Shown piece by piece: positions 9,208 through 18,641 of a DNA stretch of 64,000 nt (positions are counted from its first letter, which is position 1; each line of letters begins with the position of its first letter). The translations under genes were made by a program, and so were the position numbers. The notes under the pieces were generated by a model. It did not search any database. It saw nothing but the letters and a program-made list of their open reading frames with translations, and was not told the DNA's origin. This DNA comes from Campylobacter concisus (GTDB lineage Bacteria; Campylobacterota; Campylobacteria; Campylobacterales; Campylobacteraceae). Location of the stretch: the NCBI RefSeq assembly GCF_002092855.1, contig NZ_LVLC01000023.1, positions 83,501 through 147,500 on the forward strand. Direction: 5' to 3'.

Positions 9208-9286
9208 GTTTTTCCTTGAAATTTTTGCGTTATACTAGCCTTTAAGCACTTAAATTTTAAAATGCTCTTTCAAAAAAGGATAAAAA

Positions 9287-9814
9287 ATGAGACGAAAAGA
9301 TAGAGAGCTAAGCCGCGAAGATGGCCTAAAAATCATAGATGAATGCGAATATGCGGTAATTTCATGCGTGGATGATGAGGGAGAAATTTTTAGCGTACCG
9401 ATCTCACCTGTTAGAGTTGGTGAAAGTATTTTTATACACGGAGCTACCGCTGGCTGTAAGGCAAAACTACTTCAAGATGGACGAAAAGTGGAGTTTGTCT
9501 GCGTTAGTTTCAATAAAGTCCCTCATCTAAGCGAAAGTGAGCTAGAGGCGATAAAAGATGATGGCAAGGCACTTGGAGGCAAGGTTTTTACGACTGAGTA
9601 CAAAAGTGCCATCGCAAAAACTAGAGTTTACGAGATCACAGACGAGGCCAAAAAATATGAAATTTTAAAAATTCTCAGCCTAAAATACACAGCTTATGCG
9701 ATGAACACCTTTGAAACAGCGGCTCAGTATGGGTTAAAGATTACTAAAATTTATGAGTTTAAGATAGAAAGTCTTACTGCAAAGGCTAAAATTTTGCCAA
9801 AACCAGCAAATTAA
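9287..9814 (+). CDS. Pyridoxamine 5'-phosphate oxidase-family (NimA-like) flavoprotein
   Basis: A 175-residue protein with the split-barrel FMN-binding pattern: RRKDRELSREDGLKII at the N-terminus, then CEYAVISCVDDEGEIFSVPISPVR, then IFIHGATAGCKAKLL. These match NimA-like or flavin-nucleotide-binding PPOX proteins, several of which reduce nitroimidazoles. The actual substrate is unknown. The ATG is preceded by AAAAAGGA. rarA follows after 10 bases, so the two are probably co-transcribed. Confidence 0.8.
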   Translation: MRRKDRELSREDGLKIIDECEYAVISCVDDEGEIFSVPISPVRVGESIFIHGATAGCKAKLLQDGRKVEFVCVSFNKVPHLSESELEAIKDDGKALGGKVFTTEYKSAIAKTRVYEITDEAKKYEILKILSLKYTAYAMNTFETAAQYGLKITKIYEFKIESLTAKAKILPKPAN

Positions 9815-9824
9815 AGGAACAAAT

Positions 9825-11009
9825 TTGAGCTCACTTGCGCTGATGTTTAGACCAAAAAACTTGGATGAAATTTGCGGGCAAAAGGCGGTTAAAGCGGCAT
9901 TTTTAAAATTTATAGCCTCTAGCAAAATCCCACACTCCATCTTTTATGGTCCAGCAGGTTGTGGCAAGACGAGCTTTGCAAGGGCAGTCGCAAGCGGCGC
10001 AAACTACGACTTTTACGAGTTTGACGGCGGAAATTTAAAGATAGATGACTTTCGCAAAATTTTAAAAAACTACGAAAACGCCCTAAATAAGCCACTCTTT
10101 TTCATAGACGAGATCCACCGCCTAAGCAAAACCCAACAAGAAGCACTGCTAATTCCCATGGAAAACTACAAAGCCCTAGTTATCGGCGCTAGCACCGAAA
10201 ATCCCTTTTTCACGCTAAGCTCAGGTATCAGAAGTCGCTCGATGCTCTTTGAGTTTAGGCCACTTAGCAGTAGCGATTTTGAGGAGCTTCTTGACAAGAT
10301 CAAAGAGCAAATTTCATTTAACATAGATGATGAGGCAAAGGAGTATCTCTTTAAAAGTAGTGGCGGTGACGCAAGAGCTATGCTAAATTTACTTGAATTT
10401 GCCGTCACACTTGATGAAAATGTAAGCTTAGAAAATTTAAAAACACTTCGCCAAAACGCCCTAAAAGAGGGGGCAAAAGAGGACGACACGCACTACGAGC
10501 TAGCAAGCGCTTTTATAAAAAGTCTGCGTGGAAGCGACGAAAACGCCGTTATCTACTACCTTGCAAGGCTCATAGACTCTGGCGAGAGTGCGGACTTCAT
10601 CGCTAGAAGGATGGCGATATTTGCCAGCGAAGACATCGGCAATGCAAACCCAAATGCGCTAAATTTAGCCGCCAGCACGCTTAGCACGGTAAAAGAGATA
10701 GGCTTTCCAGAGGCTAGGATCATACTGGCTCAGTGCGCCATCTATCTAGCCAGCTCGCCAAAGTCAAACTCCAGCTACAATGCAATAAATACTGCCCTAA
10801 AATACGTGCAAAGCGAGGAAATTTTAAAGATCCCGCCATATCTAAAAAATCACACAAAAGAGAGCAAAGACTACCTTTATCCGCATGATTTTGGCGGCTG
10901 GGTCGAGCAAAAATATCTAGAGAAACCGCTCGTTTTTTACAAAAGTAAGGGCATAGGCTTTGAAAAAACGCTAAATGAGTGGCTAGAGAAAATAAAATTC
11001 AAGGGTTAA
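9825..11009 (+). CDS. rarA: Replication-associated recombination ATPase RarA/MgsA
   Basis: A 394-residue AAA+ protein related to clamp-loader subunits. It has Walker A GPAGCGKT at 42-49, Walker B LFFIDEIHR at 91-99, a sensor 1 region at IGASTENPFF, and the RarA C-terminal tetramerisation region (SGESADFIARRMAIFASEDIG and DYLYPHDFGGW). RarA acts at stalled replication forks with SSB. The start is TTG 9825, chosen because AAAGGA lies just upstream. The ATG seven codons in would lose that spacing. Confidence 0.93.
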   Translation: MSSLALMFRPKNLDEICGQKAVKAAFLKFIASSKIPHSIFYGPAGCGKTSFARAVASGANYDFYEFDGGNLKIDDFRKILKNYENALNKPLFFIDEIHRLSKTQQEALLIPMENYKALVIGASTENPFFTLSSGIRSRSMLFEFRPLSSSDFEELLDKIKEQISFNIDDEAKEYLFKSSGGDARAMLNLLEFAVTLDENVSLENLKTLRQNALKEGAKEDDTHYELASAFIKSLRGSDENAVIYYLARLIDSGESADFIARRMAIFASEDIGNANPNALNLAASTLSTVKEIGFPEARIILAQCAIYLASSPKSNSSYNAINTALKYVQSEEILKIPPYLKNHTKESKDYLYPHDFGGWVEQKYLEKPLVFYKSKGIGFEKTLNEWLEKIKFKG

Positions 11010-11660
11010 ATATTAGGCTTTACTCTGTCAGATTTATGGAGTAAATTTTAAAAGAAACGTAGATGAACTAGCAAAATTTAGTGTACATCGCAAATTTAAA
11101 GATATAAGACGTACCTTGGTGTAGATTAACAACGGCTTACGGCAGAGTAAGCGGATTTCCAGAAATTTTTAAACAACTTTAGGCAGCGATCGGCAAGAAA
11201 AATTTGACGCAAAGATTGACTACCAGCAAGTCAAATAGCGGACAAAATATGGCAAATCTAACAAATAACAATGAAGCAAAATTTAACGCCAAAGCCCTTT
11301 AAAAGCGTTTGATAAAATTTTTTAGCAAAACTAATAATCAAATACGTTTTGCCAAGTTATATCCGCGCAAGAAAGATTGCAAATTGCTTTAAAAAGTCAT
11401 CTAAAGCATACAAAAACATAATTTTAAAAATTTAAATAATTTTAGCCTTCTTAAATCTTCATTGTAGGATAAATTTAAAAATTATCAATCAAAAAACGAC
11501 TTAGAGCGTAAAAATATCTGCCGTAAAACCTGGCTAGTAAAAATGCGCTTGCCACGAATAAGCCGAAACTAGCACGAAATTTTAAGCCAAGCTAAAAAAT
11601 TTTTCTTATTTATTTTAATTTTATATTTTTTTAAATATACTCGCTCTTTAAACTACACCA
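11010..11660. other. 650-base gap without a recognisable gene
   Basis: All frames are broken by stops. Short readable stretches on the plus strand (11060-11120) do not join into a protein I can identify. The last 70 bases are very AT-rich and probably hold the promoter of the downstream symporter gene (TATACT near 11635 is a candidate -10). Decayed coding DNA is possible but unproven. Confidence 0.45.
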
Positions 11661-13094
11661 ATGAAAGTCAAGAGAATGCCTACAAATTTTGCTGAAATTT
11701 TAAATAATTGTGTTGAGAGTATAAATTCATTTCTCTGGGGCCCATACTTCCTCATTGCCCTACTTTGCGGCACTGGGCTCTTTTTTACCATTAGGCTTGG
11801 CTTTGTTCAAATTTTTAAGTTTAAAATGGGGTTAAAAGAGCTTTTTGGAAATTTCTCACTTCATGGCGAGGCGGCTGGCAAGGCTGGCATGAGTCAGTTT
11901 CAAGCAGTCGCAACTGCGATCGCCGCACAAGTCGGCACTGGCAATCTAGTAGGCGCAACGACGGCCCTTATCATGGGTGGACCTGGAGCGATTTTTTGGA
12001 TGTGGTGTGCTGCATTTTTAGGCATGGCTACAAATTTTGCTGAAATTTGCCTTGCTCAAATTTACCGCACAAAAGACGACAGCAGTCATACAATAGGTGG
12101 TCCAGCATTTTACATAAGCCGCGGTTTAAAAGGTAAATTAGCAAAAATTTTAGCTGGATTTTTTGCTATCGCTATCATCATTGCACTTGGTTTTATCGGC
12201 AATATGGTTCAAGCAAACTCCATATCAGATGGTTTTAGCGGTGCTTTTGGCATACCGCAGTGGCTAACTGGAGCCTTTTTGGCAATGGTTTGTGCAGTCA
12301 TCTTTATAGGTGGCGTAAAGGCAATCGCAAGAGTAGCTGAAAAGATCGTGCCTATCATGGCTCTACTTTACGTAGGAGTGGGGTTAGCTATTATATTTTT
12401 AAATTTTCAGCAAATTCCAGAAGCAGTTTCACTTATTTTTAGAGCCGCATTTGATCCTTCAGCGGCTTGGGGTGGGGCGACTGGGGCTAGCATCGCAGCT
12501 GCTATGAGATACGGCATAGCAAGGGGTCTTTTTAGTAACGAAGCTGGCATGGGCTCAACTCCGCACGCACACGCTGCTGCAAACGTCAAACACCCGGTCG
12601 ATCAAGCAGTCCTTGGCATAATGAGCGTTTTTGTAGATACATTTATCGTCTTAAATATCACCGTTTTTGTAGTGCTTACCGCAAATGTCATCAGCTTTGA
12701 AAACGGCAAGGCAGTCTTTACTGGCATTACCTTGGTGCAAGAAGCCTTCTCTTCACACATCTTTGGCAAAGCAGGCGGATATGGCTTTGTAGCGATTTGT
12801 CTATTTTTCTTTGCATTTACAACGATACTTGGATGGTACTACTTTGCTGAGATCAACGTACGCTACCTTTTAGGGGCAAAAGCGGTCAGAGCTTTTCAAA
12901 TTTTAGTAGTCGTTTTTGTCTTCTTGGGAAGCTTGCAAAAGGTGGATTTTGTCTGGAGCCTAGCAGATATGTTCAATGGCTTGATGGTCGTACCAAATTT
13001 AATTGCCATTATCATTTTAAGCCCTATCGTGGCAAAGCTTTTAAAAGATCACGATGCCGGCAAAGAGTATGATGTGAAAGATTATTTGAAATAA
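11661..13094 (+). CDS. Alanine/glycine:cation symporter (AGCS family)
   Basis: A 477-residue inner-membrane protein with about ten or eleven hydrophobic segments. AGCS signatures are clear: AIAAQVGTGNLVGATTALIMGGPGA near residue 90 and RGLFSNEAGMGSTPHAHAAA near 290. It imports alanine and/or glycine with sodium or protons. The start is uncertain: ATG 11661 has no good ribosome-binding site, while ATG 11676 has only a close AAGAG. No operon partner is evident. The substrate and ion are inferred from the family. Confidence 0.92.
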   Translation: MKVKRMPTNFAEILNNCVESINSFLWGPYFLIALLCGTGLFFTIRLGFVQIFKFKMGLKELFGNFSLHGEAAGKAGMSQFQAVATAIAAQVGTGNLVGATTALIMGGPGAIFWMWCAAFLGMATNFAEICLAQIYRTKDDSSHTIGGPAFYISRGLKGKLAKILAGFFAIAIIIALGFIGNMVQANSISDGFSGAFGIPQWLTGAFLAMVCAVIFIGGVKAIARVAEKIVPIMALLYVGVGLAIIFLNFQQIPEAVSLIFRAAFDPSAAWGGATGASIAAAMRYGIARGLFSNEAGMGSTPHAHAAANVKHPVDQAVLGIMSVFVDTFIVLNITVFVVLTANVISFENGKAVFTGITLVQEAFSSHIFGKAGGYGFVAICLFFFAFTTILGWYYFAEINVRYLLGAKAVRAFQILVVVFVFLGSLQKVDFVWSLADMFNGLMVVPNLIAIIILSPIVAKLLKDHDAGKEYDVKDYLK

Positions 13095-13168
13095 ATCTTT
13101 ACCGCATCTTTAGAAAATTTACTAACAATTAATTTTTAAATCTCTTGTTTAGGATGTTTTATTAGAAG

Positions 13169-13244
13169 TGGTGGCCCCGAATGGACTCGAACCATCGACC
13201 ACTACCATGTCAAGGTAGTGCTCTACCAACTGAGCTACGGGACC
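13169..13244 (-). tRNA. tRNA-Val (anticodon GAC)
   Basis: The minus strand folds as a complete 76-base cloverleaf. The acceptor stem GGTCCCG pairs with CGGGGCC, the D arm is GCTC-AGTTGGTA-GAGC, and the anticodon stem CTACC/GGTAG encloses TTGACAT with GAC at 34-36. The T arm contains GGTTCGAGTCC, and CCA is encoded at the 3' end. GAC reads valine codons GUC and GUU. Confidence 0.97.
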
Positions 13245-13340
13245 AAAGATTTGGGATTATATTTTATTTTCTATTTTATTTAGCTTAATTCTTTAGTAAT
13301 TAAATTTATTTATAAGCAATAAATGTAATGGATAAAATTA

Positions 13341-13689
13341 GAATTAGCTAACGCTTGCTTCGCAGTTATCGGTAAAGATGAAAACTACCCGGTCAATATC
13401 GGCAACTCACACATCGCCATAAAAACTCCTTGATAGCGATAAAGAGCTAAAATGTGTAAGCTACCACTATGATGTAGGACATGGTGCTAGCTTTGGAAAT
13501 TACCTTGAATACTAAAAGCCAACATATAAAATTTATGAGAAGAATATGCTAGAGCAAAAGATCGATGTTAAGAAAAAAATCTTAAAAGATGAATATAAAC
13601 CTATAAGAGAGGAAGGGGAATTTTTAAAACAAAAGGCTAATAAGAACAATATAAAAACTAGTTGGTGGACTAGCGGGTTAGAAGTCTAG
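13341..13689 (+). pseudogene. Remnant of an unrecognised gene beside tRNA-Val
   Basis: The plus strand reads NACFAVIGKDENYPVNIG then SHIAIKTP, changes frame, then continues DSDKELKCVSYHYDVGH and GASFGNYLEY up to an in-frame TAA. The same frame goes on with KPTYKIYEKNMLEQKID and KTSWWTSGLEV to TAG 13687-13689. Coding character is clear, but the frame is broken at least twice and no start is visible. The family is unknown. Position next to a tRNA gene and at the border of the glycan cluster is typical of scar tissue from integration events. Confidence 0.6.
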
Positions 13690-13798
13690 CTTAAAAAACT
13701 AACCAGCTTGTATTGGTTTTATTATTTAAATCACGATAAGCTTGCTAAAATCAAGTCAATATAAATTTTTAAATTAAAAACCTAAAAATAGTAATGTG

Positions 13799-14929
13799 CT
13801 ATTTTCCAATAATAATCTTTGCAAGTCTTTCATTCTTTTCATTTATATTAAATTTTACTTCAGCTATTTTTCTGCTTTCCATACCCATTTGGACTATCAT
13901 TTCTGAATTTTGTATAAAATAAATCATCTTTTGTGCCAAAATTTTACTATCAAATGGTGGCACCAAGAATCCATTTACTCCATCTTCAACAGTTTCTTTG
14001 CATCCTACACTATTTGTGGTTATTACTGCCCTTCCTATCGCCATAGCTTCCTGTGTACTTCTTGGCACACCTTCTCTGTAATACGAAGGCAAGACAAAAA
14101 TGGAACTATTCATTATCCGTTCTTTTATATCATTTACGAAGCCAGGATATATAACTACACCACTATCAAGATAAGGTTTTAGCTCTTCTTGCGTTAATCC
14201 AAATGGATTGTGCTCATCAAAACTACCAAATATATAAAACTTTACATCTTTATATTTTTCTTTTACGATTTTAGCTGCCTCTAAATACTCAAATATTCCC
14301 TTTTCTGCAAGAAGTCTTGCTATAAAAATAAAACTTATAGGATCAGTAGGTGCTTTAGTATATGAGAATTTATCAAGATCAACACCTATGCCACCTAAGA
14401 TATTTATAGATTTTACTTTTATATTGTATTTATCAATCAAGTCCTTTTTATCGTCATTATTTAAAAATATAAGCTCGTCAAGAGATGGTAGTGAAATTCT
14501 ATATAAAAGAACTTGTATAGTTTTTATAATTTTCGCCTTTTTTGTTTGCCCATTTTTATGAACTGTAAAAGCCCCGCCAAGCCCTTCTATCATGCCTACT
14601 ATTCGTGGCACTCTTGCTATTTTTGCGGCTATAGCTGCAAAAATAACTGGCTTAACAAAAAAAGAAAAAACCGCATCTGGCCTATGCTGCCTAAATAGTT
14701 TAACCAAATCATATGTAGCAATGATATCTTTAAATGGATTTAGCCCTTTTGCATTTAAAGTGTGGTCAAGCGGTGTTGCACCTAATGAGATTATTTTTTT
14801 TCTACTTTCTTCATTGTAGTCACTAACTAAACAGTAGACATCATGCCCTTTTGATACAAGTAGTTTTATGAGCTCTTCTCTGAAATTTATCATCATAGAC
14901 GAGACATTACCGATTATAAAAATTTTCAT
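13799..14929 (-). CDS. Glycosyltransferase, GT4-like
   Basis: I start at ATG 14929 (376 residues, MKIFIIGNVSSM) because TTGGAG lies upstream at normal spacing; the frame is open five codons further. The GT-B fold is visible: an N-terminal donor-side start with repeated Rossmann strands, IARVPRIVGMIEGLGGAF, ISFIFIARLLAEKGIFEYLEAA at the start of the second domain, then SIFVLPSYYREGVPRSTQEAMA, the GT4 nucleotide-sugar-binding signature. It transfers an unknown sugar during surface-glycan assembly at the cytoplasmic face. It is the last gene of the cluster and resembles PglA-type enzymes in general layout only. Confidence 0.88.
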   Translation of the reverse strand: MKIFIIGNVSSMMINFREELIKLLVSKGHDVYCLVSDYNEESRKKIISLGATPLDHTLNAKGLNPFKDIIATYDLVKLFRQHRPDAVFSFFVKPVIFAAIAAKIARVPRIVGMIEGLGGAFTVHKNGQTKKAKIIKTIQVLLYRISLPSLDELIFLNNDDKKDLIDKYNIKVKSINILGGIGVDLDKFSYTKAPTDPISFIFIARLLAEKGIFEYLEAAKIVKEKYKDVKFYIFGSFDEHNPFGLTQEELKPYLDSGVVIYPGFVNDIKERIMNSSIFVLPSYYREGVPRSTQEAMAIGRAVITTNSVGCKETVEDGVNGFLVPPFDSKILAQKMIYFIQNSEMIVQMGMESRKIAEVKFNINEKNERLAKIIIGK

Positions 14930-14950
14930 AGCAACTCCAATCATATGAAT

Positions 14951-15931
14951 CTAAAAATTTCTAAGCCTAATAAATACTTTTTTTGCAAAAACAAAAATTT
15001 GCGGGAACCCTATAAAAACAGTGCTATATAAAATTTTATAGATTATATTTCTATTGATTTGAAAAACGTATTTTATATTATTTGCTTCTGGGCATATAGC
15101 ATTTATTTGTTTTTTGAAGTCACTTTCAGAATAATCCAAAGTAAATTTTAAAATAGTAGGAATGTGAAATTTAAAATATTCATCAAAAAGATCTTTTTGT
15201 ATCAAAAATTTCTTTACAGCTATGCTAAAATCAGCAAAATCACCAAGGGCTTTTTTATTATTTGAAAAACTACTAGAAAGCGAATTAGGATTTGTTCTAT
15301 AGTGATAAAATGGTTTTGCAATGTGAATAATTTTTTTTGCCCAATAAAAAAGCTGTAAATTTACAAAACTATCTTCACAGTGCGAAAAATATGGAAATTC
15401 AACATTTTCATAAAGCTCTCTTTTAACCAATTTATCACACATGGAAACAGAAATTTCATGAGATAAAATAGCTTTTACGAAGTTCAAATTAGACTTTGGA
15501 TGATTTTTTGTATAAAAAAAACTTTTTACAACGCTTTTTTTATTAAATTCTTTAATATAGTCAAAACAAACTATGTCTGCATAACTTTTTCTAGCTTCAC
15601 TCATCAAAGAACTTACCATATCTTTATCGACCCAGTCGTCACTATCTACATGTAAAATGTATTTACCACTTGATATTTTCAACCCACTTTTTCTAGCTTG
15701 CGGCAAGCCTTCATTTTTTATTTTATTAATAATTTTTACATGGCTTATTCTATTTGGGTATCTTTCAATAATGTCCTTCAAAATTTTCATAGAACTATCT
15801 GGAGTGCAATCATTTACAAAAATATACTCTATATTGTTATAGTCTTGCTCTAAAAGCGTAGTTGCACATTTTTCTATATATTTCTCCACATTATATATGG
15901 GAACTATTATAGAAACATCGTAGTCTTTCAT
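14951..15931 (-). CDS. Glycosyltransferase, GT2 (GT-A fold)
   Basis: This 326-residue protein begins YDVSIIVPIYNVEKYIEKC, the GT2 nucleotide-binding start. It has the aspartate pair HVDSDDWVD near residue 95 that binds the metal and UDP/GDP-sugar. The C-terminal third is basic and hydrophobic, ending VFAKKVFIRLRNF, which suggests membrane association. Donor and acceptor are unknown. It is AT-rich and sits between two other glycosyltransferase genes with 6-11 base gaps. Confidence 0.9.
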   Translation of the reverse strand: MKDYDVSIIVPIYNVEKYIEKCATTLLEQDYNNIEYIFVNDCTPDSSMKILKDIIERYPNRISHVKIINKIKNEGLPQARKSGLKISSGKYILHVDSDDWVDKDMVSSLMSEARKSYADIVCFDYIKEFNKKSVVKSFFYTKNHPKSNLNFVKAILSHEISVSMCDKLVKRELYENVEFPYFSHCEDSFVNLQLFYWAKKIIHIAKPFYHYRTNPNSLSSSFSNNKKALGDFADFSIAVKKFLIQKDLFDEYFKFHIPTILKFTLDYSESDFKKQINAICPEANNIKYVFQINRNIIYKILYSTVFIGFPQIFVFAKKVFIRLRNF

Positions 15932-15941
15932 TTATACATCT

Positions 15942-16706
15942 TTATAATTTTCTAAAATTTTTAATAAGTCTTAAAATAAATAGGACAGTTTGTAAAAATT
16001 TATTTTCGCCCATCACCACCTGAACTCTGTAAAATTCACAAAGAGCCCCCAACATATCAATACTACTAACTCCATCATTTGAAAATTTACCGACAACACT
16101 TTTTATAACTTTTATCTTTGCTCCACAATTTGCAGCAGTTAGTACAAATAGCTGATCTGCCGCTATTGGAAATTTTCTTGAATAGTAACCAAGTTTTTGA
16201 TGAAGACTTGTACGGTATATTGAGCCTACAGCATGTCCAGAGATGTAGTGAGCTTGTGCCTTTAGCCATCTTGGTCCACCATTTGGCTCAATTTTGCCAT
16301 TATTAGTATCAATACAAGCTGTTATTATGTCTACACCATCCCCCATGGCTTTCTTATAATCTTTAATAGCATTTGGATAAAGCCCATCATCGGCACCGAT
16401 AACAAGATAGAATTCTCCATTGCAAGCTTTTATACCTCTATTTAAAGCATCATAAATCCCAAAGTCTTCGCCCGAAATTACTTTTATATTTATCCCACCA
16501 GTATTTTTTAAAATTTCTAAAGTCTTATCGCTAGACGCTCCATCAGAAATGATCCACTCAAAATCTTTATCGACTTGCTCTTTCAGACTTTTTATCAATC
16601 TAGGCAAGAATTTTTCTACATTATAAGTTGCAGTAATTATGCTAAGTATTGTGGGTCTTTCTTCATAATTTTTATAGTAGATATCTTTATCTATTGGTTC
16701 TTTTAT
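15942..16706 (-). CDS. Glycosyltransferase, GT2, with apparent ATA start
   Basis: The first standard start codon in frame is TTG 16607, which would delete the conserved first strand. The frame upstream reads RPTILSIITATYNVEKFLPRL, exactly the GT2 beginning, and stays open to a stop near 16746. No ATG, GTG or TTG lies there. The only codons well placed after the strong GGGAGGGG site are ATA 16709 and ATA 16706, right after the stop of the preceding gene. With ATA 16706 the protein has 254 residues. The downstream part has SDGASSDKTLEIL and the metal site VIGADDGLYPNAI. It is similar to WcaA/WbbD-like GT2 enzymes. Alternatively a base has been lost near the start. Confidence 0.75.
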   Translation of the reverse strand: MKEPIDKDIYYKNYEERPTILSIITATYNVEKFLPRLIKSLKEQVDKDFEWIISDGASSDKTLEILKNTGGINIKVISGEDFGIYDALNRGIKACNGEFYLVIGADDGLYPNAIKDYKKAMGDGVDIITACIDTNNGKIEPNGGPRWLKAQAHYISGHAVGSIYRTSLHQKLGYYSRKFPIAADQLFVLTAANCGAKIKVIKSVVGKFSNDGVSSIDMLGALCEFYRVQVVMGENKFLQTVLFILRLIKNFRKL

Positions 16707-16710
16707 TATA

Positions 16711-17913
16711 TTACCCCTCCCTCTCGTCAGCCTTATTTAATAGTTTTTCTATCAATCTTAATAAATCTTTAGAATAATTATCGAAGCTTAGCTCTTTACA
16801 AAAAAAATCCGTACAAGCTTCATTAATATGCCGAGATGGCTGAAAATGTTCTAATATAACTGGAATTTCTTCTATACTTTTTATGGAAAAGCCTAAATTA
16901 TTCTTTTTAATACTCTCATCCAAAATTTTATTTTTTGTAGTTATAATTGGTAATCCATTTTGCAAATAAGTACTTATTTTCCCAGAAGCTAGCCCAATAA
17001 ATTCAATATTTTTTCCCGTATATTTATTGGCAAAATTAGGACAATATGTTGCTAACCCCAAATCTGCACAATGTAATATTTTATGCATATCGCCAGTATC
17101 TTTTATTTTTATATTTGAAAAATATACCTTCTTATTCTTGTATTTAAGAATATGTGGGTATAGCTTATTTACTTTTTTTTGTGTATCACCATATCTATCA
17201 TGTAAAACAAATACCCAAGAATCTGGAAAATTATTAACATTTGCTAAAACCTTGTCAATACAAGTCCATCTATCGACCGATCCTATAAATATTAATATGT
17301 TCTTATCTTTTGGAATATTAAGTTCATCATAAATTAAGTACTCTTTTTTATAAGAAAAAAAATCTGATGATGATACTGGTATTGTGAAAATTTTTTTACT
17401 ACTTATTTTATTTTCTTCAGAAAGAAATCTTGCCCTGATATCGTCTTGAGTTATTACAAAATCTAATTCTTGTGATGCATTTATTTCTATTTTTTTTTCT
17501 TTGTAGCCACATTCACCATAAAAAAAAATTTCATACGATATAAGTCCAAATGGAACTTTTATTCTTTTTGCAAATTCGCTTGCCAATAGTAGCCCAAGTT
17601 GATCTACACCTATAATCAAATCATACAAATCTCTTGAGAAATATTTTTTTTCAAAAAATTTATAAAAAAATTTAAATAAAAAACGATTCCATAAAATTCT
17701 ATTGAATATTCTATTGAATATCTTATTGTAAACCTTAACTATATGTCTAAACTCAAGGCTATCATATGCCACCTTTAAATTCGGTAAAAAAATTTCCAAA
17801 CTATAGTTAGCATTCAATAACTTAATTATTGAATATAAATTTGGATTATTATAAATATTTCCTTCAGGATGAATAATCAAAATTCTTTTCTTACTATCCA
17901 TGTCACATTCCAA
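16711..17913 (-). CDS. Putative glycosyltransferase, GT-B type
   Basis: About 400 residues. The start is either ATG 17913 or ATG 17901 (MDSKKRILIIHPEGN); both have a partial ribosome-binding site, and the gene overlaps the end of the methyltransferase gene. The second half looks GT-B: NILIFIGSVDRWTCIDKVLA, then ADLGLATYCPN, FIGLASGKISTYLQNGLPIITT, where the donor-sugar site is expected. The N-terminal half is very basic and AT-rich. Specific sugar unknown. Its stop codon overlaps the ribosome-binding region of the ATA-start gene. Confidence 0.75.
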   Translation of the reverse strand: MECDMDSKKRILIIHPEGNIYNNPNLYSIIKLLNANYSLEIFLPNLKVAYDSLEFRHIVKVYNKIFNRIFNRILWNRFLFKFFYKFFEKKYFSRDLYDLIIGVDQLGLLLASEFAKRIKVPFGLISYEIFFYGECGYKEKKIEINASQELDFVITQDDIRARFLSEENKISSKKIFTIPVSSSDFFSYKKEYLIYDELNIPKDKNILIFIGSVDRWTCIDKVLANVNNFPDSWVFVLHDRYGDTQKKVNKLYPHILKYKNKKVYFSNIKIKDTGDMHKILHCADLGLATYCPNFANKYTGKNIEFIGLASGKISTYLQNGLPIITTKNKILDESIKKNNLGFSIKSIEEIPVILEHFQPSRHINEACTDFFCKELSFDNYSKDLLRLIEKLLNKADEREG

Positions 17914-18641
17914 CTCTTAAAACTAGGTTTTCTATAGCTCATCCATTTATATTTCTTTAAAATCTTAAGACCAACCGTTTTACAAATAAATTCTAGCTCC
18001 GTATCAAAAAAATACCTCATTTTGTGTAATTCTTTTTTTTCTACTACTTTTTTCGATATCTTATCTTCTATAAAAATATCATAGTTCACGTCTACAATAT
18101 TTCTTTGGGCATAAATAATAGGCTCTGCAAGTCTTGTTATTTTTATATTCTTATTTTCAAGTCTCTTAATTCTAGTTACCGGTAAATCCGTAAGCACGGC
18201 TGGTCCATACCAAAAATCAAAAATAAAAATTCCATGTGTATTTAAATGCTTCTTAGCTATCTCAAATACTTTTAATAGCTCACTATTCGTATTTTGATAA
18301 CTCATAACATGAAACAAGGAAGTAATTACATCAAATTTTTTATCAATATTTAAATTTTGAATACTTGAATGACTAAAATCAAGCCTGTCTTCCTTTCCAA
18401 TCTTTCTTTTATTTGCGATTTTAAGCATATCTTGGCTTAAGTCTATACCGTGAACTTTATAGCCCTTTTCACATAAAAGTTCAGCATGTTTTCCGGTGCC
18501 ACAGCCCATATCTAGCAACGTTTTAGTATTTTGACAATTCTTTTTTATTAGAAAATCTATATATTCAACTTCACCAGAGTAATTTTTATCTTCATAAAGA
18601 AGATCATAGTATTTTGAATATAAATCTCCAAATTGTTTCAT
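17877..18641 (-). CDS. SAM-dependent class I methyltransferase
   Basis: This 254-residue protein shows motif I LLDMGCGTG at 42-50, followed by HGIDLSQDMLKIA (acidic end of strand 2), then FDVITSLFHVMSYQ (motif II/III). It is a small-molecule type enzyme, and in this context probably methylates a sugar (O- or N-methyl) of the glycan or its precursor. It overlaps the upstream aminotransferase stop by four bases and the downstream glycosyltransferase start. Target not identifiable. Confidence 0.88.
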   Translation of the reverse strand: MKQFGDLYSKYYDLLYEDKNYSGEVEYIDFLIKKNCQNTKTLLDMGCGTGKHAELLCEKGYKVHGIDLSQDMLKIANKRKIGKEDRLDFSHSSIQNLNIDKKFDVITSLFHVMSYQNTNSELLKVFEIAKKHLNTHGIFIFDFWYGPAVLTDLPVTRIKRLENKNIKITRLAEPIIYAQRNIVDVNYDIFIEDKISKKVVEKKELHKMRYFFDTELEFICKTVGLKILKKYKWMSYRKPSFKSWNVTWIVRKEF

